Of a stretch of DNA of 64,000 nucleotides, positions 28,501 to 40,500 are shown piece after piece. The translations under genes were made by a program, and so were the position numbers. The notes under the pieces were generated by a model. That model did no database searches, was not told where the DNA came from, and saw only the letters and a list, made by a program, of their open reading frames with translations. Numbering within the stretch: the first letter of the stretch is position 1; every line of letters starts with the position of its first letter. The stretch spans positions 13,588,531-13,652,530 of the forward strand of contig NC_134422.1 of assembly GCF_030867145.1 (NCBI RefSeq). Direction: 5' to 3'. The stretch comes from Opisthocomus hoazin. Lineage: Eukaryota > Chordata > Aves > Opisthocomiformes > Opisthocomidae.

Positions 28501-31500
28501 TTCCCATCCACAGGATACCTGCAGGCAAGATGGGGGAATAATCCTTCACTGGCAGTGGGGAGGATTAGATGGCCATATAGGTCCTTCCACATTGCACATT
28601 CTAATTCTACAGTTCAGGCTGGCTTTGAAATACAACCAGGAATATAGTTTCTGTGACTTCTCTGCTAGTACTATAAATCTGTTACACTGCTATGGCAGGA
28701 TTAACAAGGCATAAATGCAATACACTGGCCACTCCACAGATAACATAATTTCTGCCATTCAGTTGTCATAAGAGCCTAACTATGCACAGCAGAGTAGACA
28801 GAGGGCAGCTAATTTATTGTCTTATTTTAAATCAACACTGACCTCTTAATACAGGAGTTACAAACGTGGAGATCAAACTTCCAGCATTAATGGATAAGTA
28901 GAAGATGGAAAAAAACTTGCTTCTCTCCGAGGTCTAAAACAAGAGAAGACAGTATCAATGTTACAGCTAATGCACAGCATCAGGCTTGCAAATTGAACAT
29001 TATCAATTCTTTTATTAGGAAGACTGGGTAAATACTGACACGCAGTGCATAAAATGTTAAGCAAACAAGCTTGCATTCAGGTGATGGTAAATGCTCACAC
29101 AAATCAGCTCACGTTACTTGAGAAGCGCTTTGGGGCTTTTTGGCATTTCAGAGGAAAAGCCACTGCTTCAAGAGTGTTGTGAGACTGGAAGGAGGGGAGA
29201 GTATTTATTTATTCAGAACAAGTAGCATGATTCAGATCCTCTGTCACTTAATTCAATCCAATTTGGCATGGTTTGACAAGCTCATAATTTCTTTCCATGT
29301 CTGAGCTTTCTTTTTTCCTCCTCCTCTCCTGTGTAGAAATAGAAAAAGAAACTTGTGCATTTTGAGGAGCTGGTAATGACAGTGTAGATAGAAGAGTGCC
29401 AGCAAATGAGAGGTATCCATCAGACAGGAGATTACCAAGCTGGGGCCAGTCAACCTCAAACTAATACGGTATATTAAATTTACAGGAGCAAATTCAAGAG
29501 CCAGATGGAGGGATGAACTCTAAGAGAAAGAGTTCAGAATTTAACTGATGTTGTAACATAGTATCATTCACACAGTCAAAGGACTCCTGTTGATCTTTCT
29601 TCCTGCATAATTCATAATTTGGAAGGAATCAAGAACTTCATGCAGAGTTTGGTCCTGTTTTGCAGAAGCAATGTGTGAGGGCAGTCAGCTGAGAGCAGTC
29701 TCTCCTTGCTTGTGGTGGAGACATACATGCACAGTGGCATGCACATACACAGCGCTAAACCTCCTCCCTGTCCCTGGGTGGGCCGGCAAAGTGGAGAAAG
29801 AAGAGCAGGCTACCTGACCTACCCCATTCTCATCTGTATCACCAGCTATGGGACGCTTGTGTCGGTAAAACCAGCATTTAAGGACAGCTCAAGCCCAGGT
29901 AGCCAACATATTCCATATATATCTAGGCTTCTCTCCCAGCTGTCACCAGGTTCTGTAAAGGCAGTAAGCAAATTGCTTGGGACATGGTTTGGTGCCTGGC
30001 AGAGAGCTCCTTAGGGGACCTCAAGCCACATCTCTACGACCTGAGCATCATTTGAATGCAAAGCTTTAGCTTAGCTGAGTGTGAGGAAGCTCCTCCAGGG
30101 CCTGGTTTTGTCCCATCCCCTAAAATGTCCTGTTTCCTTCTGCTCCCTAAGACAGCAATAGTCACAAGTCTAGAAAATAGGAGAGAGGACAGCTCTTAAG
30201 GAATGAAGCCTGGGATCCAAAAATGTAACAAAAATTCCCGTAACCGATGGTGCGGCCAACAGGAAATATTGCAACTTCATACGGCAAGAAGCCTCTTATC
30301 ACAGGGGATTACTGCAGGGAAGTGGGCAGGTGGGAGGGCATGGGAGGGCTTTTCTTTACGTCCCCTTGTGAAGTGGATACTGGGAAGGTGAGGGTGAGAG
30401 CCCCACTGCCACCCCCCAAGAGGTCTGGGGGTCCCCTCACTTGGATTAAGGGCTTTTTGCCTTGCCCCAGCACAGTTGTGAAGACCCCATCAAGCTGAGT
30501 TTTTGGCTCTTCAACTGTTCTATTTCCTAGCATGTCCCAGGCAATCTAATCCATACATTACTCGTAAATGACTTATGGATTAAAGGATTCATAGGCCTTA
30601 TAATAATCATCCCTATGGCATGTTCCCATGGTTAATAGCAAACAGCACTGGATCTTACTGTCTCTTATACTCCTTTTCTGTCTTTACAAGTGTTTTTGAT
30701 TATCTGGAACATTTTACTGCTAAGCTGGTAAAAGTATATTTTCTACCTTTCTGACTAGTTATTTGTTGTCATAAGGAAATCTATAGAAATGAGTAGCCTC
30801 AGCAATCTCTCCTGTTCCCAGAGTAGCCCTGCCATGGCTTGACGTGGGTGCTGCAGTGGAGTCCTCACAGCCCTGTCCTCTTCTAGTCAAATTCTCATGC
30901 TGTATCTCTAATCCTCTGTATCTGAGCAACTCAGAATTTCCGAGAGCTGAGAAAAACTCAAGCATGCAGCTCTCGACATGATAAAGTCTAGAGTAACAAT
31001 TACCTCAAAGAATGTGCTGGTAAGAGAAGAGGATAGTGATGCATAAAAAATTTGGGGCATCTTATTTCACACATTTTCAGATTTCAGTGATGAAAAAAAT
31101 GGTCAGGGAAAAGCAGAAGTGAGTACAAAAACAACAATCCAGCAGCTTGCAAATTACACTGATTGGAAAAAAATTCACTCCTTATTTTCTTAATCTTTGG
31201 AGCAGACATACATTAAGAGCATGATTTGGATTAGCTAATTTGAGAACAAGTACTGTACATGATAATCCTGATCTCCTTGGCAACCGGAAAATAAAGAAAC
31301 AAAGAGAAAGCTGTTTAGTACCTTAAACACCGTATCACACTGTTTGAAAGCAGCTTTGGTCCTTAATTAATATGCACAGCAGCATTTGCATTCATATAAC
31401 AAATCATAAATAAAATTTTGTTCAGGCATTTTTAGTTTAGACTCCTAATCCCATAGACAAAGATGCTTGCAAATCTCCTGCAGATAAATCTACTTTCCCT

Positions 31501-34500
31501 GTCTGACCTCCTGCTGAATCAGTGTCCACCACTGTTTGTAGTAGTACTGTTCGCAAAGTGGCAGATCCAAGACTACTACACTCATAAAGCACTTAAAGGA
31601 AAATGGAAAACCAGACCGATGGTGTGCAGTTACCTCAAAACATAAATTTGTCTCCACATGGGAAAAGCAGGGAGAACTTATTTATTCATTTTGTATACAG
31701 AACTACCACATCCCTAGTTTCCAGATGGAACAAGTAAGCCTGTGCACCCAAGGGCTCAGCTGAAGTTTACTGTTGTCCTGAAAACTAAGGCACAATAAAA
31801 CGTTTCATTTCATTGGGAATTTTCAGAATTTATTTCATCCTATCTGGAGTGGAAGATGAAAAACGTAAGTCCTCTCAAACACCACTCCAGAGGAGAGAAA
31901 TATTCTGGTTGGCCCCAAACCGTTCATTCCTTACAAAATCAAAACTTCTCATTCCAGTTTTGAAGACTTAAATTTCCTATCACCTAGCAGAAAACACTTT
32001 TTTCTTCTGAAAGGCCAAATCATTTCAAAATGGTAATACACAAAACTTTCTGTTCTGAGAAGAATGAATAGAGCAGAACTCATTGTCCTTATCATAGGGC
32101 TTTTTACAGTTTTCTTTCTCTAAACAAGTTTTTCTTGAAGGACACACACAGGTGAATTTTTGAGTCTTAGTGTTTGATAAATTTGTTGCAGAGGTGTAGT
32201 CTGAGTGCTGGAGAACAGGTACAGGACCACACCACTGCAGACAATTCAGGTTTTTCTCTGTAATTCAGTTGTAGTTATAAGTTTGGGATAATAATATGTA
32301 TGTGCCTGACTGGTGTGCTGAGATTCATTAGCTGAAGTCTATAAAACACTCTGCAGATAAGTGGCACATATTATCATACTGTAATTAGGTGGTAATTGAA
32401 AGATGCTGGATAAACATCATTAATCATTAATATTCATGGAAGTAGCACTTCTGAAAATGCTGCTGTAACACCTGTTAGAATCCTTACGGGACAACTCTTG
32501 GCGCTGCAAGCTGGGATGCCCACATGCTAGTCTGCAAACAGCGTATTCCCAGAGAGCATGTGCTGTGCTGCCAGCCTGCTTTTGGTCAGAGTTGTGCCAG
32601 CTGGGGAGGCTGGTGACCACCAGATGATTGCTGCTCCCTCTTTTGCAGCATTGTCTAAAGCACAGGGTCCAAGTGACAGCACAGGATGGACAAGCCTGCA
32701 GAAGGATCTGCTTTGAGCAAGTGACCATGAAACATACTGTGTTTTGTTACTCCCTAGTAACCATAAGCTTCATCACTTCAGCATCACACTGTTCATGTGC
32801 AGAAAGCAAAAGTCTTCCCAAAATTTTAAAATAAACATTCTAGTCTATATTATCCATCCATTAAATGGTGACTACTTGCTCGGGCATTGCAGAAGACCAA
32901 CAGACTGCCCTACAGGGCTTCCATCCCTTGCCCAAGGCAAAGGGGCCATCCCTTGTCCAACTCTACCAGTGTCTTTCCTGACAGACCATTAGTCTAATGT
33001 CCTTCTTCAACACCTCCATTGATAGGAATTCCCATCTCCCAGATGTCCTAATCTTTTCCTGTACTTCTCTAGACCAATTTATGGAAAATTTTTCCTACTG
33101 TCAGTCCTAAATAATCCTCCTTGAATTTAAGCCTACTTTTCTCAGACCCCAGCACTTATTTCCTTTCTTGTAGCAGTGGCCTTCTACATACTTGAGCATG
33201 CAATTTGTGCATTCTGGCACAGAAGTTGCCAATTTGAATACTGTCATCGAGAAAACTGAAATTTTTATTTGCGTGTCAAAATAAATTTAAGTGTTTAATT
33301 TCAGGTCAATTTGAAAATTTACATTTTGCCTGAGGATTAGTACTTCCTGACCTGCTTTGCGTCTTTAAGTACTACTTTATCCCTGATTGAGCCACTGTGC
33401 TGCATAATGGGAGTCTGAGATTTGTGCAGGTGAGGGGCTAAGCACTCATGGTAGAGAATGAGAACACAAAGCAACTGGACTACAATTCACAGGATGCAGA
33501 GCACAAACAGAGCTAAAAATGAACATTTTTCCAACTCTTCAGAACTTTTCATTCTGGAATATCTAGAAAAAGTTCTGGGTAGACTTGGTACCAGCACTAC
33601 TTTCAAAAGACTGGAATTTCCTACAGTTCTTTCTGAACAACATCTAAGACATGGACTATGACTGATTCGAGGGAAAATTCCCAAGGAAACGTAGGCTGGT
33701 GATACAATTTTCTGATTCATTTGCTGTATTGCATTGCAGTGCATTATAATCAACCCTGTTAAGCTGGTTCAGAAATGGCTACAGTTCCATCATACATGAT
33801 ACAGAATTTTCCAACTACTCTGATGTCCAATTAACATTTAGATGATTTGATGCAATTATGATCTTCCCAATATCAGTCCTGTTCTGCTGTCACTTTTCTT
33901 TCCTGAAGCAGTCAGATTCTCTCAAGTCTTATGCAAACCATCCTACCTCACATCTTACTACATCTTTTCCTAGCAAACTGGCCCTTATTCTAGTACAACA
34001 GGGTTTGATCACATAAACATCTTCATAAAGTAAGCAGATGTTGCAGATTTTAGGAAAGAAAAGAAATCTTACATGTTCCTCTTCAAACTGGTCCCCACCA
34101 AATGCAGAGACACAGGGCTTGATACCTCCCGTTCCAAGGGCGATCAAAAACAGACCAACCATAGACAGGATCCTTCATGCAAGAACAAAAATATCACCAT
34201 TGCAGAACCTTTCCAGTGCTTATGAGAGCATTTTAGTGTCACCCAACCATGAATTCCTCTGGTATCACAGTCTTTTGCACATGGGTAGTGATGCTGAGCC
34301 ATCTAAGTGCGAAAACCGTATTAGCTGTCATCATTTCTGCATTCAGTATCAGTCAATTAACCAAACCGCTTTTGTCAGTTTCTTGCTGTTCTGAGGCCCA
34401 ATGGACATAGTAGAGATCAAAGATCTGTGGGATTATTTTTCACTCCTATGAGAACAAAAGATTGCAGAGATCAATTGAGAAAAAAAAGGGCGGGGGGAAG

Positions 34501-37500
34501 CCTTTCCCGTAGCCTTCCAGCCTGGGTAAGTGCAAACTGTTTGATTTAGGATCATTCTTGGGTGCTTTCTACTTCCCAGTGCTCCTCAAAATACCATTGT
34601 TGGCCCAACAGATTATGTCTGTAGGGAACAGGAGTATCAGGACTGGCCAGGTCTGGGACAAAAGGAAATCGTTCTGTAATGGAGATGTGCTCCTGGCTGC
34701 CTGTGCCTATTTTTAGAGCTGTGACCACCTAGGCAAAAACAGCTTGGCGGTTTCTGGGATGCCAGCTCAGGAACCACTCTGACAAACCTATCTGTTCAGA
34801 TTCTGGAGGGCAAGAAGGGTTGTACCCTATGGAAGAGGCAGACCCTTCTGCTGTCACATCAGAAAATGTATCTTCAGTTTTGTTATCCCATGCACACAGG
34901 GGGACCTTGCTGAGCTGGGTAGCTATGCTGATAAGGAAATGAGGGAGGAATGAGCTTGGTGCAGGCAGCTGAATGGGGGAGACAAAACTCCAGTAGCACG
35001 GTATAGCAGAGAGGGGTGATCAGAGGTGCCTATGTCAAAGTGCTTAAGAGTCTCTGTGATGGTTTCCAACTCCTTCTGGTGCATCCACACTCTAGATCTG
35101 CCCTTCTGCTCTTACTCAGACATCCCAAACACTTCCCTGATGAAAGCAACCCATGCACAGCCCCAGACTGCTGGCCTGATGAAGGCAAAACCAATTACAG
35201 TCCTGAGTAAACCAACTACCATTGCAGCCTACTGCAGTGCTGCAGCTTCGACAGCTACTTACACGTGAACCATCTGGTTGCCTAGGGATGGAATTGCACC
35301 GACTGACTTTATCAGATGGCCAAGCACATACACAATGGAGAGGTAGATGATCGTCCTGTGAGGAAAGAAAACAGCAATGACTGAAGGTGCCAAAAACAGA
35401 GTGTGCCTGCGCTTCCTGATATGGCAGGTCTACTTGGCAGACACACAAGGAACTGCTTTGTTCGTAGCACTGGTATAGGAGGCAGCTATAGCTCTTTTGT
35501 GACAACACTGAGTGCACTAGAAGAAACAGACAGGCAAATGGGTTCAGATTACGGAGGCAGAGCCCCTGCTTTCTTTACAGAGGCTGCCTAACAGAATAAA
35601 CCAAAAATGTTCCAGTCTTGTCATGCATGAAAGGCTGCAAATAGAAGAGTACTGTTCAGGCCCAACTCAGTTTCCACATTGCTAATAACTGACATTTTGT
35701 AGCATGAGGCTAAGTGCGTCCCTTGACTGGATGGCTTCTATAGGGACTGTTGCCCCCACTCAACCCACCTAACACATCTGAATTAGGAGTGTGCTTTCCC
35801 CATTACAAGTCTGTTTTAGACCCCAAGTACCTCTGCAGGACTGAGCTCATCTATCTGCCTCCAATGTCTTGGTAAGGGAGAAGAAATCTGACTAGGAGGA
35901 TCAGGCTTTTGAATGTATTCTACTCTTTCACCACCTTCAGGATTGCGAGACATCTATGTAATGATCTGGAGACAACACACACAGAGGGAATGGAAGGAAT
36001 TGTTAGGACAGAGACACTAAAAGAAGCCTTAAGAGCTTTGAGCACAGAAGTGGTCCTTGACACATCCAAGCCCTGGTTGCAACAGCTATTTTAAAGCCAC
36101 ATCAGATCATTCCTAAAAGTCCCTCTAATGTGTTATCCTGTCATCAGTATTGGCCAAGGTCCAGCTACTACAGCAAAAGCCACCTCCCATTACGTCACAG
36201 GGAGTACTCCAGGGAAAGTCTCTTCCCTAATGCACAAAACTCTGCATAAGGATTTACCTTCTCACAACATCATGCTGCAAGAGAGATATCCTCAAATACC
36301 AATGAACATTGCTAGGTGACCTTAAATAATGAAGCTAATGAACACCCACTGTTGTTTTTTTCATTCAAAGGGACAAGAGAACCACTAAAATTGAGCACAA
36401 AGGAAAAAGAACATTGGTATCTCCTTAAGAACTTTCTGCTGGAAAGGCATATGGCAGCTGTTTTTTTCCTGTTGAGACTCTTCTGCCAGATGTGCTTAGT
36501 CCTAGAGAGAAGGGCTCAGCTGCACTTCACTCTGACAGCCAAGACTCCTCAGGCAACGAGCAAACAGTGCCAACCAAAGAAAGTCCTATATCCAACTGCT
36601 CACTGCCACTCTGGGGCAGATGATGGCCCCACAACTTTTCAGTGGAAGACTGCCTAGCTTACCCAGGGAGAGTTTACCTGGTTGTGTGCCAAGGGAGATG
36701 ATTTGAGTGAACCCAGGTTTCTCTGGCATAAAAATAGGTGTGTTCACACATTCCCTATGCTGTGAAAGCATAAGTATGTATAGTATAGTTAGCAATATTT
36801 CATCTGAAACTGCAAGATCTAGAGGATCACACTACTTCCTCACTATGTTTGAATCCTTCTCAGAAGCAGATCTTGGCAAGCTGAGGGTTAATCACCCTAC
36901 ACTTCGCCTTCCTCAAGGTGGGCAGGGAAGGACAATGGAGGAAAAGTGTGCCTGTGACATTTCATTTGTTCCAGCTTTGTTGCCTATTGGTCCTTGGGTG
37001 AAAGAGGAGCACAGAACAGCATGAGCAAACAGATCGGCTGTTCATCCGTTAGCAGAGAGGAGCTGACCTTTCCAAGTGTGTCTTTGCTGCACTCTGAGTT
37101 AGCTCAAAGCCAGGAGCACACACAGCACTGCCCTTGCACAGGCTGCATGGTGTAGAGGTATGCTGTCTGAATTAGAGAGATGTCTTCACTTACTTGTATT
37201 TCCCCAGCCATGAGTCTGCCATGATGGCTCCAATGACAGGTGTGAAATAACATAGAGCAGAAAAGGCATGGTACACAGCGGTGGAGAGATTCTCATCCCA
37301 GTGGAAGAAGCTTAAGAAATATAGTGTCAGGACAGCTAAAGGGAAACAAGCAAATCACATCAGATCATTAACGTGTGTCTCTGCAGGTAAGCAGGAAACT
37401 ACATCATGATGGCAAGAAACCCACTGATTTGTCTAGCAGCTATGAGCACTGTTGTGGAAAGATCAGTGCTTTCAGACCTATTCCTCATAATCCCTGACAG

Positions 37501-40500
37501 AGAGAAAGCTAAAATGAGATATATGAGTATCAGGCGTTCATTGCTCATAAACATTTATGTTTAGCTGGAAAATATATTTTCTAGCTTATCTTACCATAAC
37601 CTGTAGTTCTGTTTATGCACATTTTCTATTTGCAAATTAGGTGCCTGTGTGATTCAATTCCCAAACATCCTGATTGCACACAACCATGAAAGATGTCACA
37701 CACTGGAAAACCAGGTTTGATACAGAGAATCGTATAAAAATTTAGACTGCAAGGTACATTTGGAGCTCTCTAGTCCCAACTTCTTCTCAGAGCAGGTGTA
37801 GCATCAGTGTTAGGGCACGCTGTTCACACCTGCATCTGAAAATGCCAATTTACTTTGAAAGACAGCTGAGACCACACACAGCACAGCCCTGGAACGCCAG
37901 GTCAGTGTGTATAGAAACCCTAGGTCAGGAAAGTCACTTCCCAGGCATGGGCCACATACCTCTCATGCCATAGTAGGAGAAGCGCTCGCAGAACTCGTTC
38001 ACCACAATGAAGGCAATGCTTAGGGGGTAGTTGGAGCCACAGAGTTTCTGCAGGAGACAAATGAGAACGTATCAGCTCTGTGAAAGCCTTCACCCCAGCA
38101 ACATATCCCCACAATGCCTGAGTGGTGGAGAGGAGTCCATTGTTTCTTGACTGGCCTGTGTTGGACTCAAAGTAGGAAGGGAACTCCACACCTATCTTGT
38201 TTTGGTTAAGAGAATCAGCCCTCCAGTGACTCAGCCTGGCTGACGTGGGTCCAATAAGGACTGCCAGGGAGATCTGTGGTCCATCAGCAGTGCACCATGC
38301 TTGTAGCTCCAGGAACTCCAGTGGAAGGGTCCTGCCACCTCTCCGCTGCAATGTAAAAATACCTTTGGCTGCCTTTTCTCCTACACTTCACACAAAGCTA
38401 CTACTCTGCCCCAAAACTGGTCCCTCTCCTAGTACCAGACCTTGCCTTAGCAGTTGGTAGACCCCAGGGAGCTGCTGCCTGTTTCCGTGTGAAGCTGCTC
38501 CCTCCTGTGTGAGAGCTGCCCTCAATCTCTGCACCTCACTTGCACCGAACAGTGCCACCGTGTTCACTGAAGCAGAGCATCAGCCGTGTCCTGCACTCTC
38601 TCAGGCATGGCATCCATTCTGTATTTCAAGAACACTGGCATAGCTATGGAAAATTCATTTTTTTAATCAAAACTAAACAAAACAGTGACGGGACTGTCAA
38701 ACCTGTATGAGCTTGGCCACTCTTTCACTGAATCTGACTTTACTCCAGCTAAAATCAGCAGTTTCCCAGTGAAATACAAGGCATTTAAACAGATGACTCT
38801 TGGCATGACCTTGTGTGGGCCTCCATCCCTCTTGCTACCCTACTGCAGTCAGAGCTAAGCAGCTGGAAGCTGCTCACAACAGGGAAAGCAGATTTTCACA
38901 GCACTGTCCAGCCCCTGCCAATTAATGGGAGAGAGGGGCTGGCCATGCACTTGTTGAGGGACGGTGGGAGTCTGATATTAACAGTGGCATTTATATTTAC
39001 GGTTTTAAACAGACATAGTATGGGCCAGTGAAGTGAGATGAACTCTTCATATGCATTTCTGTGCCTCATATCAGAAATAATGAATTTCTGTATTTCTTCC
39101 CAGAGTCCCAAATGCAAATACAGATACCAGAATAGATGTGTTTACTCAGGTCTATTTCACCACCAAGAGACCTGAGCTTATTTGGATTCCCAAAGCAATA
39201 GCATCAAGTTTAGAAGAGTCTAGCTTAATGATGCTGTCTTGCTCAAAATTATACAAAAGCAACAAAAGAGAAGAGACTGGCTGTCCACAAAAAAAAAAAT
39301 TTTAAAAAAAATTACACACCACAAAAACCACACCACCAAAAAACGCTTTCCATTGCTTAATCCAGCGTCTCTAAAGACAAGTATTTTTGTCCTTTTTATA
39401 TATACTTTCCTTTCGCTATTTATGGGCTGCCTTTTTATTAAGAAACCCTTGGCCTCTTTGCTTTACTAGAGTAAATATGTAATTATCTATTTCATTTATT
39501 ATTAACTCTGAAACCATCATGTTCAGCATATGGATTGTAAGACAGAGTGGGCTCCTTTGGAAACTGCACTGGGGCCTCCGCCTAAAAATGGTGGCATATG
39601 TAGGCTGTAAGTACACAAACACACAGCCATATGCACACACACACACAGAATACCTTTCTCCAACAAGTTTTTCATAATAAAGAAGAAAAGCCATAGGAGG
39701 CAAATTATGTTTCCTGTGGGTGCTTGAAGGCATTTTCTGAACTTCTAAGTGAAATTGTATAACGGGTATTTTTCTTCCTCTCCTTCACAAACCTTGCTAT
39801 CAGTACTTATGAGATTTAATAACATTTGATGGAGATGCAGAGTGTGACTGTTCAAACCCAGATGGCCAGGTGTCGGGAGCCCTGCTGCCTGAAGTCACCC
39901 CTCCACAACTGAGGCACAAGCCCTGCTGGATTTAGCTGCAGCAGTTTAAAGTATCACATGCCATGCTGGACCTGAAGCGACAGAAAACCTGACAGTGACT
40001 CATTTCAGCCACACCTGCTCTGGGATGGGCACCTTTTACAGAAGAGCAGGAGCAAGCAGGGAAAGGAGAGTGGGAGGCGGTAACTTCTCAGCTAAACCTC
40101 CCCAAGCGCCTGAGCCAGCACCCTGAGAAAGTGCTTACAAACACAGAGCAACCACTTACAAGCAGGGGTACTTCCATCTGGCTTGTATGTCATGAGATGG
40201 CATCGGCACGTGCAGAAACCCTCATGTATCCTCTGCTGTATCACTGACCTGCCGGTGGCCTGCCTGGACATCCAAAAGCGGACAGCTTTCATCCATGTGA
40301 AGAGCCAGACGTAGTTTGCTCACTTTCGCGAAGGAGGACCTTGCTCAGCAGAGAGCCCCAGCAAAAGCAAAAAGGCTAAGCCTGGATTCACAAGCACACA
40401 CGACAGTCTGCTGTGCTTAGCTACCACTGTAAGCCTGGGATCTGTAGGATTATGGAGCTCTTAAAAATACTGTGGAAGTTGAAAGTCTGTGTCTTTGGAA

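Larger units (their letters stand above)
22707..28842 (-). other. SLC15A2 introns 6-8 between exons 6 and 9; one CR1 tail fragment
   Basis: Introns 8 (22707-23909), 7 (23993-26640) and 6 (26719-28842) surround exons 8 and 7. The only element I can suggest is the degraded CR1 3' tail near 28545-28615. Open frames here are chance frames. Confidence 0.45.
34173..37959 (-). other. SLC15A2 introns 2-4 around exons 3 and 4; nothing recognised
   Basis: Introns 4 (34173-35262), 3 (35356-37193) and 2 (37336-37959) show no repeat or RNA gene I can name. The open frames at 35116-35517 and 36316-36657 are not supported by homology. Confidence 0.4.
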
